Part shown: piece by piece, positions 20,058 to 32,549 of the stretch
How positions within the stretch are numbered: the stretch's first letter is position 1
Layout: every line of letters starts with the position of its first letter
Assembly: GCA_010093515.1 (NCBI GenBank)
Contig: MU001676.1
Span: 473,186 to 537,185, forward strand
DNA: 64,000 nucleotides
Reading direction: 5' to 3'
Source: Lineolata rhizophorae
Lineage: Eukaryota; Ascomycota; Dothideomycetes; Lineolatales; Lineolataceae
The notes under the pieces: generated by a model
Database searches by the model: none
The model's input: only the letters and a program-made list of their open reading frames with translations
Told to the model about the DNA's origin: nothing
Position numbers and translations under genes: made by a program

Positions 20058-21754
20058 GGCTTGCTCTTTTTTTTTCCTTTTTTTGGCCGTGTCGGCTGAA
20101 AGCTGTATTTTTCGTACACACACAATTGTTGTAATGGGCATGTTTTCGGGTATACGGAACCTATTATTAATATTCTACATGGCCTAGTCGAAGGCGAGAA
20201 CTACATATGCGATACGTAATGTATATTTGTTGCCGCACATGGTTATCGCGTATGGGGGCCTGCATAGCGGAGTTACGTTTGCTTTCTTTTTGAGTATCTT
20301 GGTTGATGGAATGATAGGGTACGTCGTACAACGAAGGCGTAGCTAATACGTGTGATAGAAATTGGGCTCTGGGGCTGTATATAGGATAGAATATTAAGTG
20401 TCCGCGTTTCTGGATTGTTCTCTGGGGGGGTAGAGTGCTGTATACTTCGCCTGCTAGTACCTAGGGTCATAATGACGCAACAAAGGCATGCAAAGATCCT
20501 ATGGGTCCATCATTGATTCGAGATTATTAGCTTCGGTCAGTCTGTAGTCGTGAGTTGGTACTAAATATGGCGCATAGAGATATAAAATCAGTTGCCTAGC
20601 CATTGATCGTTACACGCCATGATGCAAATAACATGTATGCGTACTAACACCACGATCTTCAGCTGGGGCTTGATTTACATGAAAAGCCGACCAACAAACG
20701 ATAAGTGTACAGCCATGTTTTCTGTCGGCTACACGGATAGCCCCGCATATGCAAGTTTAGGAGCCTCAGCCTGACTTCTCGTACGAAGTACGTTTGAAAC
20801 AACAATGCAATGATCGATCCACCACGGCGAACTTGTGTGATACTTGTGGGCTGTAAGTCCATCATGTTCATTGGTACCTGCTTCAGCAATGATAGTCCGC
20901 AAAAGCAATGTATCCTCTAACCACGCAGTGTCATCACATCTATATGGACCAGCTCGCATGTAAACTCGGAAGAACAGTTACGCCTCACACTTGTATCCTA
21001 TACTTTTGTACAGTCGTAGCTAGAACTATTCGTTCCTTGTATTGTATATAGCGCTTCCAAAAGAGTCCTCGGTTCGACCCGCTTTCAGGATCATAGTGAG
21101 AGCCTATATGTAGTTTCTTCAGTTAGTCTCCGCCTTATGATCCGGCATACTTATACTAAGACGACACTGGGCGTGGCATTATGTCTACTAAGTTGTTCCA
21201 AGATTAAGACCCTCTTCCGTAGTATACTATTTGAACCAAGTCTCAGCCCGTGTGAGAACATCAAAGCGTATCTCAGAATTCGAACACAACACACAAATTA
21301 AAAACGGGCTTAGACCTTACGTGGACTTACTAGCGCCTTGTAACTAGCATTTAGTCTTGGTTGCTGATTTTAACTTGCGTTTCGATCCTCCATATCGAGT
21401 GTTGAAGGCTCACTTGTGAAGTCTTAACGATTCCGTACTCCCAAGGACTTCTAGGACTGCCATATGCACGATGAAAGGACAGAAGAAATTAGAGAGCGCA
21501 TTACTTGTGACGGCACAAAATAATCTACAACTACCGAAGCGCAAAAAAGGTATCAGAACTCCCACATGTATGCCGCTCAAAAGCCCAGGTACACGCGTCC
21601 ATTACAAATATCGAAGGTCTAGACCATCCTTCCGCAATGCCACCAAATCACAACAGTGAGTCTATATCTACAAATCCGCATTAAAAGCCACAACCCCCTT
21701 CCACGCATCCGAAACTCTATCGTACAAACCACCCCACCAGAAGCCCACCGCCTC
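20058..21754. other. Intergenic region, about 1.7 kb
   Basis: Comparatively AT-rich DNA between convergent genes. No conserved coding sequence, repeat family or RNA gene was recognised. Confidence 0.5.
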
Positions 21755-24465
21755 CTAATCAACCTCCTCGCCCTTCCCCTCACTCTGCTCCTCCCCTCCA
21801 ATCTCCAACCCCTTCATCCCACCCTCAGCCCCTTTACCGGGGTCCGCCACCGCCGCAGCGGCCTTCTTCTTCTTCTTCCTCCCCTTCTTCTTCCCCGCCG
21901 CGTCCTCGGCGCCCACCGGCGGCGCCTGCACCACCCAGCGCGCCACCGCGCGCGCCCGCTCCGACGAGACCAGATAGTCCGCGCCCTCGACATCCGCGGC
22001 GCCGCTCTCGACGAGCTCGTACCTCCGCGGCGCCGTCGTCGCGGTGCCGTTGCCCTGCGGCTCGGCGGCAGCAGCGGCCGCCCCATCACCCCGCGCCGCG
22101 CCGCGCGTCCCGGCCCGCTCCTCACCCTGGCCCTTGTCCTTTTCCGCGCCCTCCGGCCTACACAGGTCATCCCAGCGCCTCTCGAGGCCCAGGAAGTCGC
22201 CGGCGCGACGCAGGACGTCGACCCAATCGGCGCGGGCGCCGGACCGGGCCTCGACAAAGGCCGGGTAGCCGTCCACGAGGCGGGCGCAGCGCGCCGCGTT
22301 GAGGGCGTGGCGGCGCAGCTCCGCAAGCGACGTCTGCAACAGGCAGTGGGCGAGCAAGAGGGCGTGCAGCGCGTCCGTCAGGAGCGGGTGGTAGGTGACG
22401 GACTCGTGGACCCAGGGCGGCAGGGGCGGCTGCCGCTGCTGGCGCTCGTGCTGCTGGCCGGACTGATGGGCCGGGTCGAAGAGCGGGGTCGGGTGGTTGG
22501 GGAAGGCGAGCTCGTTGGCACCGACCGCTGGAGAGGGAGGGGAAGAGGAGGAGTGGGTGGAGGCGGTGATGGAGGCGGTGGCGAGGCGGGAGGTGGGGCG
22601 GTCGGGAAGGTTTGGAGGTGGTGATGGGGCGAAGAGCGCGGACACGTCGTGGACAACGGCCGGAGGAAGCTTCAACTTCTCATCTCGCATTATGCTGTCG
22701 AGATCGTTCTTGTGATGCGTAACCAGCGCGCCGGCGCTTGACGAGGTCGTGCCGTTATGAGGCGGTAGAGGCGCCTTGACTTTCTTGTCATTCGGAGCGC
22801 TAGACATGGCGCCAGCGACGGCGATTTCGTGCACCTGACGCAAGAATGTCTTGATGACCTCCTCAGGTTGACCGGGCGAATAGTCCAAGTGCGAGAGGAA
22901 GGCCATATAGTCCCGCACCGCACGCCTCGCGTTCATCTTGACCGCTTTGCGGGCCTCCAACTTTACGTGGCCAGCCTCGCGTGCGCTAGCGGTCATCGGA
23001 GGGTGACCGCTGACGGAGTCCGTCATCTGATCTTCTTGCTGGGAAGATTGTTCTTCGTGCGGTCCGTCCAACGACGCGTGGACATGCTCACATGCCATGT
23101 TGAGGTACACGTTTCCGCGTTGGAACAGCATCTGGGCCTCCATGCTAGTCGGCTGCTTCTCGTCCGGAATGGGACCGCTATCGTCCTGGTGGAACTTCCA
23201 AGCGTAGAACGGGTCGTGGTCGCCTTTGTAGCGGGCCAAAACTAGCTGGCCGGTCTCTGCCGGCGTTTTGATGTTATTATGCTGCTGTGACGCTAGATAG
23301 CGACACGCAGCCAGACCATCCGTGAGGTCTTTCGCCGCTCCGGCGTAGTCCCCCTTGAAAATTCGTGTTAGGGCGCGAGTTCGATATGGCGCCGGATCTC
23401 CGGGCCGATCCGCGATGAGGTCGTTGAGGGAAGTAAGAGGCGTGCATTGCGCCGTCATGCGGGAGGGTATCTTTTCGTGAAAGAAGTGAACGTAGCGTGC
23501 ATCGCGCACCGAAGAATCCGAACTGCCGCTGCCGCTTCGTTGCAGCACCAGGGCCGCCACGTCCTCGAGGGCCGACGCGCCCTGCATCGTCGCCACGCTC
23601 GCAATCACCTCGTCGACGTGGTACGCCGTGCTCAGCTTCTGGGCTGCCAGCTCGCGCATGCGCAGCTTTCTCTCCCGGCTCAGCTTCGCGCCACCACCGG
23701 CGCCGCCCGCACTGCCTCCGGCGCCCATGCTAGGCCCGCCGCTGGGTCCGCCTCCGGCGGACCAGTAGCCCAGGCCGAGGGCCTGGGCCGCCGCGTTGCT
23801 GCTGCTACTCCAGCGGCCATTGTAGGCGGACGGCGGGCTGGCGACGCCCGAGGCGGCGCGCACGGCGAGGTTAGTCGCGTCGTCGACGGCGCGGCGGATC
23901 TTGACGAGGTCGTAAAAAACGGCCGGGTCGATGGGGCGCGGACGCGGCGAGTAGTAGTTCGCGTTCGCGAGCGACTCGAGGATCTCGAGCGGAAGTTGCA
24001 GCCAGGGTCCGTGGAAAGCCGAGATGTAGCGCCAATGCCTAACGTCGCCGCTGTGTTAACCGAGTAGGTACCGTGCGAAAACCAGGGGGCGTGTGTACGG
24101 TGAAGGCGAGGGAAAGAGGAGGATATCGGGGCACGACTCGAGCGGTGCCGGTGCACCGCTGATGAAACGTCGAGGGGTTCTCTTTTCTCTTTTGGTTTTC
24201 TTGAAAGAACATACTTGTTTCGTGCAATTATGAGTTGAGTTGAATGCACGTCCGGCTCGAACGGCACCGCTTTGAGCCTGTCCGGGCAGCTCGAATCGGG
24301 CGTCGCCTTCGTTGGACCTGAAGGCGTCGTATCGGCGGGCACTAGCGGCGAACGTACCGCGTCTTGAGTCGCGATGGGCGGATGAGGCGGCGCCGTGGTT
24401 GTAGATGGGCGGCTACCCTCGTCGGTTCCGTCTTGCTGCTTGGCAGCCTTCTTCTTGTTGGCCAT
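21755..24465 (-). CDS. Large TPR-like fungal protein of unknown function
   Basis: Minus-strand exons 24465-24215 and 24038-21755 encode 844 residues. The start MANKKKAAKQQD begins a basic, Thr/Pro-rich N-terminus. After the intron comes KHWRYISAFHGPWLQLPLEI with LESLANANYYSPRPRPIDP, strongly conserved-looking, then a Gly/Ala/Ser-rich linker and helical segments with ALTRIFKGDYAGAAKDLTDG (TPR-like), MLFQRGNVYLNMAC, and RRAVRDYMAFLSHLDYSP. Near residue 700, HPLLTDALHALLLAHCLLQT and LRRHALNAARCARLVDGYPA form more helical repeats. The C-terminus is lysine-rich (KKKGRKKKKK). Such proteins are sometimes labelled histidine kinase group in fungal annotation, but no kinase motif is visible here. Another ATG seven codons upstream (24486) is possible. 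Confidence 0.82.
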
Positions 24466-25896
24466 GACGCCAATTGGGAGGGGCAATGTTGAGCTTGCCG
24501 GGAAGAATCACACGATGGGGAGGGTGGTGAGGTCTTTGGCAACAACGGCCGAGCTCGGCAAAGGTTATAGGCCGGCGTGCGGACTTTCGGGCCAATCACG
24601 TTGTTCCGATGCTGCAGCCTCGCGGGCCTCGCAGCTGTCGTTCGCGCTTTCCTCAAACTGAAACCCATTTCACATTCTTCTTCGTTCCAGCCATTGCTTC
24701 GATGCAGCCTTTTGATCAGCTCTGCCGTCCTAATGGACGACCTGAATTCAGTCCCCCCCCCGCCCCAGTGGCGCAGGGCGTGTTGGCGGGAACAGAAGAA
24801 GAGGGCCAGCTGAAACTCGGCGGTGCGGACCTGCAGCTGCACCAATAGCTGCTAATCCTCATGCGGTATAACCACACCTCGGCCAAGACTTCAGAGCGCG
24901 TCTGGCGCTGCACGCTCGGTTTGAGACCAAGCTTACTACATATGTAGTATTCTGATTTCTCTGCATGCAGAGTACGTCGTTGATCGATCTACGTACTTCT
25001 TATTCACTTGGCACTATTGACGTTACTTGCGAGAATGTGCTCGTGCAAAGAGGCGTACATCTATCTATGTGTGTATTCGCACGAGGAGTTCTTACTCCCC
25101 TGCGCCTTTCTCGCAGCCCATGGGATATCTCCCGGTACATCTACCCCAGCAAGTCCCTCTCATACTCTCCCCTGGCCGCTAACACAAACAGTGCCTCACG
25201 GGACCCGTCCAGTCTCATCTTGGCGGGTCTCCTAAACTTTTAGACAAGGCCATTTACGTAGTAAATAGCATGTGTTCGGGACGAGAATTAACTTTTCGAT
25301 TTGAGCACGCTTGCCCGCATCCCACCTAGCTCGTCGGCCTTCAAGCCCTTTCTTGACCCGGCCAGGTCTCAGCCTCTGCTTGCCGCACCGCATTGGCCAC
25401 GTGACTCTGGCCTTCCTCTGCAGATCGACTACCGGTCGAAACCGCCGGAGTGCCGCTAAGGCGCCTGACAGACTGTTGAGAGCATCTGCTATGGTTACAC
25501 TAACGGCCATAAGGGGCATTGAAGCGTCCTCCTTGTAACAGAGTGTTAGCAGATTAATTCGCGCTCTCCAGTTGAACACCTTTGGTTGCGTAATAGCTCA
25601 ATAAGGCCCAAGTAGATGGGGAATACCACATACACGTACTACGTATGCCACTGGCATATAAGATCGCCCCCATAACCCGCATGGCAGACCAGCATTACCT
25701 CCGCAGTTCTCTGCATTCGTTCATTGCCCATCTTGGCGTTTCCTTCCATTCGTTCTCTTTGGCAGCTGGTTCTGCATTCTTTCGCTTGACTTGTCATTGG
25801 ACCTTCGTTTCATCCCCCATAACACCTTTTATTTTATTTTTTATTTTTTTTTTTTACGGGCAACATAACAGTCCTTTCTGCCACGACAGCGCAGCC
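24466..25896. other. Intergenic region, about 1.4 kb
   Basis: No gene was recognised. A TATA-type GCATATAAG lies at about 25655-25663, some 240 bp before the next ATG, and a T-rich leader at 25825-25856 precedes it. Confidence 0.5.
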
Positions 25897-26495
25897 ATGA
25901 AGTGCGCTCATTTCACCCTCCTCCTCGGCCTAGCCGCCGCCGTGACTTCCCTCCCCCACGCCCATCGGAAGCGCGCCCTCGAGGAGCGCCCCTACTCCGA
26001 ATTCCAAATCTCGGACGGCGTCGCCGGCAACGCCCAGGCCGAAGTCTTCGAGCAATTCCCCGTAAGCCCATCCCCCTCCGACACCCCCTCCTCACGGCCC
26101 CCCCAATGACGGCGAAAGCTAGCGCTAACCCGCAACGCTCCTCCTAGATCGACACGTCGGACCTCGCCTCCGTCTCCGCGTCCGACCTCGACATCATCAA
26201 GTCGGCGCGCGAGACGGCCGAGGCGGCCGAGGTCGACGCGGGCGGCTTCAACGAGGCCATCGACGCGGCCGGCGGCGCCGACTCGGCCGAGGGCGCCCCG
26301 CTCCAGACCGGCAAGATCAAGAACAAGGTGCTCAAGCTGCAGCTCGAGGTGCTGGCGCTGCAGATCGAGCAGGCCCAAGGCGACGACGGCGTCGCCGAGA
26401 AGCTGGACGAGGAGCAGGCCAAGCTGGATACGAATGTCGCGCTCGACGAGGAGGCTGCCGGCCAGCCGAGCCAGAGCGTCGATTTCGACGGGTAG
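25897..26495 (+). CDS. Small secreted protein of a conserved fungal family
   Basis: Exons 25897-26061 and 26148-26495 encode 170 residues. A signal peptide is clear (MKCAHFTLLLGLAAAVTS, residues 1-18). HRKR at 23-26 is a Kex2-type dibasic site, so the mature protein would start ALEERPYSEF. The body is acidic, Ala-rich and helical: ISDGVAGNAQAEVFEQFP, then SASDLDIIKSARETAEAAE, and the most conserved-looking block GKIKNKVLKLQLEVLALQIE, ending AGQPSQSVDFDG. The mature part has no Cys, unlike typical cysteine-rich effectors. The pattern fits a widespread but uncharacterised Pezizomycotina secreted family. The 86-nt intron is phase 0. A TATA-type element lies about 240 bp upstream. Confidence 0.85.
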
Positions 26496-27040
26496 ATGAT
26501 GGGTGGAGCTGTAAGGCGCTGTACCTGCTCGGTGCTTGTAATATTTATCAGCTTTCTATCCTGTACATTCAAGAAGCTGAAATAAGAAATTCTTTGGCCA
26601 ATCCCGGCTTTTATCCGGATTTGACGCACCCTCGAGTTCTAGTTCTGAGGGCGGTTACGTTATCAGTATGTCTTGAAAACTCTAAGGACGAGGCAATGAC
26701 CCGCCCCCCCTGTCCCGTAGACCGAACGATGCGCTGCAGAGCCGTATCTTCAATTGGATACCGAAAATAGCGGCCCACGGCAAGCTAGAGAATAGGGTAG
26801 CACGTCCTGGCAAAAAGCAACCAGCTTTTGAGAGTTGAATAAAAGCCGGCAAAAGCCGGCCACGAAACTCGTACATTTGATCAGCACACCAAAGGGCAAG
26901 AACGAACCAGGGAATATAGGTTGGTCAATCGGAATTTGGATTTCTACTCCTAGCAATCCCGACCCACATGCAGAATCGAGTCATAGAACCACAAGGAAAA
27001 TGATCCCCTCCGAGCACGCCCTCCCATCCACTATTCTTGC
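26496..27040. other. Intergenic region between convergent genes
   Basis: 3' flanks of the secreted-protein gene and RPL9. No gene was recognised. Confidence 0.5.
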
Positions 27041-28091
27041 TTACTCCTCGACGATGTTGCCGCGCTCCGAGACGTACAAACCATCCAAAAACTAAAAAAG
27101 GCACGCCAAGTTAGGTAAGGAGTGCATGTAGACAGTAGGGTTGTAAGGACGAACCTTCCGAATATCCTTGTTCCTCACCCGGCAGGACTGCTGGATGTCG
27201 GCGGCGCTCTGGGAAACGTCCTCGAGATTGTTGCCCGAAACGACGATCTCGTCCTTCTGCGTCTTGGAGGTCTCGACGTTGACGTCCGGGCGCATCGTGA
27301 CGCGGCGCACGATCTTCTCGCCAATGAAGTTCCTTTTACCCAAAAATGGTGCCAGTGTCAGCCTATCTTGTCCACGCGCACATAACACGCAGCCCGAACC
27401 CCTCTCTAATGGATCCATCGAACGCCCTACCCCCTAAAAAGACTACTGCACCAGCTCTTCTTTGTCCCGTCCATATAGCACACCCGTATCCCACGCCAAA
27501 CCACCAGCTACCGCGAAAAGCTAACGTACCGAATCTCAACCTCAAACAGGTCCGTCTCCTTGTTCTTATCGATGTTGACGTTAATTGGGAAATGGGCGTA
27601 GACGTAGCGCATCTTGTACTTGAAGCCCTTGGTGACGCCGATGATGAGGTTGTTGATTATGGTGCGCACGGTCCGTAGCGCCGCCACGCTCTTGCGCGCG
27701 CCGTGGTGCATCTCGATGTTGATGACATTCTTCTTCGGGTGCGAGAACGACACGGCCAGGTGGCCGAGGTTCTTGGATAGCTTGCCTACACAAGTCCGGC
27801 GGGATTGGGCACAGGGCCCACGACGAAAAGGTCAGAATGCTGGTTCCGCTGGTCTCCGGCTTGGAATTGTAATATTTTTTTTCTTTTTTTTTTTTTTTTG
27901 GTGCTGGAAGTTGGCGCATACCTCGCGGGCCTTCAACCGTCACTATCCGCGTCTTGATGTTGACCTTGACTAGATCCGCGCAAGACCATCCGTCAGCGAA
28001 CCCAAACCGTTCTCTGCCAAAATTGCCGTCGCATGCGAGACGTACCGCCCTCCGGGATGGTCAGCGACTCCTGCTGGTGGATGTACTTCAT
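27041..28091 (-). CDS. RPL9: 60S ribosomal protein L9 (uL6)
   Basis: Minus-strand exons 28091-28046, 27969-27922, 27785-27530, 27332-27155 and 27091-27041 give 192 residues, the usual length. uL6 sits at the base of the P stalk near the sarcin-ricin loop. Visible signatures are [92 protein letters not shown], and [20 protein letters not shown] with the end RGNIVEE. Four introns of 63-197 nt are typical of ribosomal protein genes. The second intron (27786-27921) contains an 18-T run (27882-27899). A possible hallmark of high expression is the early phase-1 intron after codon 15. Confidence 0.96.
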
Positions 28092-29011
28092 GGTGGGCGG
28101 CCGAGAGGCGGAGTCGCTCGGGTGAGGAAGGCGGAAAGGAAGGTGGTGAGCTCGTCGAAAGTCAACGCGGGCACCGGTTTCACTGTGCGATGCTCGAAAA
28201 TCGCTTCGCGTGTGGGGCTTGGCGTTCGGCAAAATCGTTCGCCCGGCGAGCGCGCGATCAAGTCTCCTCGCGCGGATACTTGCCTGTTCCGGCCACTAAC
28301 TCCCTGATTGGCCGAGCACCCATCGTTCTGTCACTACTTGGTGGGAATCACGAATGGGACTTCAAATTAGGCGAATATTCTGAAGCTTGAATAGTTCAAG
28401 CTAGTCAGTCCTTATTCTTACACTGTATAGCTCACTTTATAAAGTTCATGAGATATGCTTGTAACAGTATTCTTCTTTCATTTGCCACAGATGTAAGAGT
28501 AACTCCTATCCAACAAAGCTTCTCGGCCCAGCACACCGGAGAATGGGACGGTAATTGGGCCCAAATCTGCTCCATGAGCCCACAATTGTAACCACGGAAT
28601 AGAATGCATCCGGGCCACAATAGGTAGTACACTTGCACCTCCCCATTATCTTAATTAGGTGCGCTCCGTGGATACATACGCCGTCCGGTCCACGTTCCCC
28701 ACTTCCCAAACCCATTAGAAAACAAATTATCAAGGCAACAAGGGGTACACGAAGTAAAGTCCCTCAAGATGCGTGGGGAGAAAGAAAAAAAAAGGCATGA
28801 AAAGTACATGAGAAATTTCCTAGGAATCTAGGGAGTAGTCGCCGGGATCCCAATTAAAAGAAGAGGCCAAGGTCCCTCTCCATTCCAACTCCGGCCGATG
28901 AACTGGGCATCAAAAGCACGTGACGAGAATACAGCAGCAAGGAAACATTTCCGGATCGGAAACGAGGAAAGAGGTAGGCGGACGAGGCAACCAAAGCAAG
29001 AGGAAAATGGA
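28092..29011. promoter_or_regulatory. RPL9 promoter / GRX 3' region
   Basis: 920 bp upstream of RPL9 and downstream of the glutaredoxin gene, with no coding sequence recognised. RPL9 regulatory sites probably lie in the first 300 bp. Confidence 0.45.
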
Positions 29012-29951
29012 CTAGCGCGGCAGATTCCTCCGCACCTTCTGAGAGACAAGCCTGGCCTCGACGATGCGCTTGCCGCCCATGCCAGTAATAGTCGACACGA
29101 GCTCGCCGCCCTCGTGCAGGGCCTCGACGTCGTCGCCGCCGCCGATGCTCTTGCCGTTGATGAGCACGTTGGGAACGGTCCGGCGGCCGGTGCCCTTCGC
29201 GAGCGCGGCCTGCAGCTGCGTGCCGAGCGGGTGCGTGTCTAGCTCGACGACGTACGGCGCCGGCGTGATCTTGTACTGCTCGGTCAGGATGGCTTTCGCC
29301 TTCTTGGAGAAGGGGCAGAAGGTCTTGGAGAAGATGATGACTGCGGCGGGCGAGACGCGGACGATGTTAGCCGGAAAAGTTCATCTAGATCGAGGAAGCG
29401 GGGAGGGTGGGATAAGCGCGTGGCCAGGACGTACTCGGACTCTTCTTCAAAATCGCATTCAACTCCAGCTCCGCCTCCCTCTCCTCCTCCGTCATCGGCC
29501 CCTGCTCCTCCTCCTCGGCCGCCGGTCCAGCCGCCTGCGACGGCCTCGTCCCCACCACGACGCCGTCCCCCACATTCCCCACCTTCGCGACGCCGTCGTC
29601 CTTATCCTTCATCATCACTCTTCCCGCCACCGCCTTCTCCCCCGTAATCTCATCGTGCTCCGGCCCCATGACCTCCTGCTGAAACTTGCGATCCTTCTTG
29701 TCCGCGGCCTCTTTGGCCTTGCTCTCCGCCTCCCGGAGCCGCGCCCGCACCGCCGCGTCCTCGTCCGCCGCGGCCCGCTGCTCCGAGCCTTGCTGCTGCT
29801 GCTGCTGCTGCGTCGTCGCCAGCGCGTCCTGCGTCCGCGTGTAGAAGGCCGAGTCGCGCGTCTGCCGCGCCGCCGAGGTGACGTAGAGCAGCGCGATGAC
29901 GGCGACGATGGCGAGCAGCAGCGCGAGCTTGGCGCGGCGTGGGGTCGGCAT
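29012..29951 (-). CDS. Membrane-anchored monothiol glutaredoxin (Grx6/Grx7-like)
   Basis: Minus-strand exons 29951-29435 and 29340-29012 encode 281 residues. MPTPRRAKLALLLAIVAVIA with LLY is a short cytosolic basic stretch plus one membrane anchor (about residues 8-24), as in yeast ER/Golgi Grx6 and Grx7. A long charged, partly coiled linker with Q7 (encoded at 29791-29811) leads to the glutaredoxin domain, spliced in at SPIIIFSKTFCPFSKKAKAI. The active site is monothiol CPFS (Cys about 181). TVPNVLINGKSIGGGDDVEA supplies the cis-Pro and glutathione-binding GG. The predicted place is the lumen of the early secretory pathway. The in-frame extension to 30032 would need a GTG start, so the ATG at 29951 is preferred. 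Confidence 0.88.
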
Positions 29952-32549
29952 CGCGCTCGAGGTGCCCTTCGCGGTCGGGTAGGCCGGCTTGGGCGAGCCG
30001 GGCCGCGCGTAGTAGGGCGAGATGCGAGCCACGGTGGGCGATATTTGCGCGTGCAGTTTGCGGAAGGGTTCGGGGAGAGCGCGATAGACGTCGTGTGGGT
30101 TGCGTTCGCGGACAGGTCCAAGGACGAATGAGAGGGGCGTGCGGGTGTTATGCGCTCAGGATTGGTCGGGGAATCGTATGGCTGGCTAGTGGCGGGTGGG
30201 AGGTTGAAAGCAGAACATAGATGTAAAAGAGCGAGCGAAGAGAGAAAATGAATCGCAGGAGCGCACTGTTATCGTGACGAAGTGCCTGATCAGCCTGCCC
30301 CGAAGGAAAACGGTTCCGGTTGGCGGTGCTCTCGAACCAAGCCGCGATCGGCGCGAAACTGGCGTCACCGGCTTGTCGCGCAGCCGATGGCAGCTGGAGC
30401 GTCGATCGCCTTCTCGCGTGCCGAGCAGCAGTGCCACCAAGGCAGACGGAGGCTCTTTCCAAGCGAACGGGATCTCGTGGGAGGCGGCTCACAGCAAATG
30501 CTCCTCTTGCGGGGCGAGCTCGAGCTTTCTTGTACCGATCTCAAGCCGAAGGCGAAGGTGGAATACGAGAATGTGAGGAGACGCTAATGTAGGTACATGT
30601 TTCGCGCACACGAGACGGGGGCTGCCGGCGGGCGTTCGCAGTGCGGAGAAAGCCTCCTTCGACGGTTCGAGGGGCGCTATGTGCGAAAGATGCGGATTCT
30701 GCGACAGAAACGGGCGTGCGGCTGCGCCGCGAAAGGAAATGCGGCGCACGGCTTCTGATAACGGGAGGCAACGCCGTGCGGAGCGCAGCAAGTGCGTCTT
30801 GCGGCAGCGATGATGGTCGGCGGTCGCAAGTCTCGCAACGCCTCGCGTGGGCAGCGGACGGTCCCGGAGTCTTATACCGCAGAGAGCCTTTCTCGACCAA
30901 AATTACCTAAAAACGAGCACCACGGGAGGGGCCGACGCCCATCCGGGCGCCTCCACGCGGGCCCAGATGAGCCCAAGCTTTGGAGCCAATATTTGGCGCG
31001 CAAAAGCAGCCATAATATGTACACAGCAAGCATCCGCAGCGTAAACGCAACCAGCCTAGCATCAGGAGAGCTCCCGCCCGTCCACCGTTCCCTGAGTAAG
31101 GGGCCCACGAGCGCGTTTCCGTTTCGCGTTGCGCGAAACTGTTTCTATTCTTTGCGGCGTCCGTGCTATCAACGCGACACGCGTGAACATAGACGTGCCC
31201 CGGCCGCCGAAGCAATCTAGAAGATATCGAAGCGCTCGGGTTGCTTTTGACTTCTGTGCATCTCATCCCAACTCCCACCGGTACAACTAAGAGCAGGGAA
31301 AATGACGCGGGCCGACTCTGTATGGGTGGCGAGAGCGAGCTTACGCGGCATCGCGGCCCCCCAACCTTCGCCTCGAATTGCACGCCCCAAGCTTCCATGG
31401 CTGGACCTACCTCCTACGAACGCGCTTGGCATTCGGTCCCCTGGCTTTCCGGTGGGAGCTTCAATGTGCGCCACGTGCAGCTGTGCCTCGTTCCTATCAG
31501 GTGGCTTTCGACGGCGTCGGCAGGGCATCGACGGACTGTACTTGTTCACCCCTTTCTATGGCTAGAATGCTTTGGTTTGAAAAAGGCATTGAGACAATTC
31601 CTCTGCGGAAGGACGATTCAACAACCAACATTCAGATCTGTGCCGATGGCGCCGGAGTTCTGAGAAACTCAAATGTCCCACGGAATTCTCATTATATAGC
31701 TAGCCATGAGTATAAGATCAACTGCAATCGTAAGCAACGGATGCTTCAATCTATCCATCGTCCTTTGTCCCCTCTCTTAGCCATTCAATTTTTTTCGCCC
31801 TCAAATTTGTTCTCAAAACTTTCGTCGCATCCACGGTCATATAATGGAACGGGATCCACTCGATCCCCATAACTCATCTTCACCTCATCCGTGTCAATAT
31901 CAGCTCCCATCACTGTCGGGAAGCTCCAATCCTCATTATACTTCCCTAATAATGGAACCGGAGACACCTCCCTCAAATTATCCGCGACAGCTCGCTTCTC
32001 CCCGCAAAAGCCACAACAATGGCAATAAACAATAGCCGTATAACATCACAAAACAAAAGCCACGTTGTGTTAAAATCAACAATAACCTTCAGCCTCATCT
32101 TTACTCTGAGCAGTCGTGGGCAGGGCGGTTATCGGGAGCGGACACGCATCCGCGGCAGTCTGCATCTATGGGCCTTTTTAGGCGCATCAATAGCCTTGGG
32201 TAAATTGTATCAATCCGTCCAGATGGTGCTGAGCAACATTGGCCCTTGAAGTTCGTGATTCAACTTGGGAGTTCACAAGTCATATGATTGACTCGCCCTG
32301 CCACCTATTCTAGAAAGTCTGCGCCACACCCACTAGTAGCCGTGCAAACTACCCCTCGCCACCGCCACAAACCCCTGCGCGGAGCATATAAAAACCGCCA
32401 CTGTTCCCTTCTCATAGCGAGTGAACCACCCATCGAGCAAGTCAAACAAGCGTCTTGATCTCTTCCCGATAAACAACCTTTGCCCATAAATTCCTTTCTT
32501 GACCAGGCTTCCCTTGTCCGAACAAAGAAACACAAACCTGGCCGCAAAA
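29952..32549. other. Intergenic region, about 2.6 kb, with TATA box near its right end
   Basis: Open frames occur on both strands at 30150-31660 but overlap each other and show no conserved protein. 31560-32100 is AT-richer. The GRX promoter is at the left edge. A strong TATA box sits at 32387 before the small gene at 32550. Confidence 0.5.
32387..32394 (+). promoter_or_regulatory. TATA box upstream of small-protein gene
   Basis: TATAAAAA lies 163 bp before the ATG at 32550, within a GC-rich setting, which makes it stand out. Confidence 0.6.

Noticed and set aside
18866-20134. 422-codon frame through the GT2 gene
   Set aside because: Correct GT2 frame only up to the intron at 19124; past it the frame is wrong and becomes Arg/Pro-rich noise, while the GT2 frame carries membrane spans.
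21656-22624. 322-codon open frame on the + strand opposite the TPR-like gene
   Set aside because: Low-complexity antisense shadow of the 3' part of a spliced gene on the other strand.
29952-30032. N-terminal extension of the glutaredoxin to 30032
   Set aside because: It would start on GTG; the ATG at 29951 fits the family N-terminus with basic residues before the anchor.
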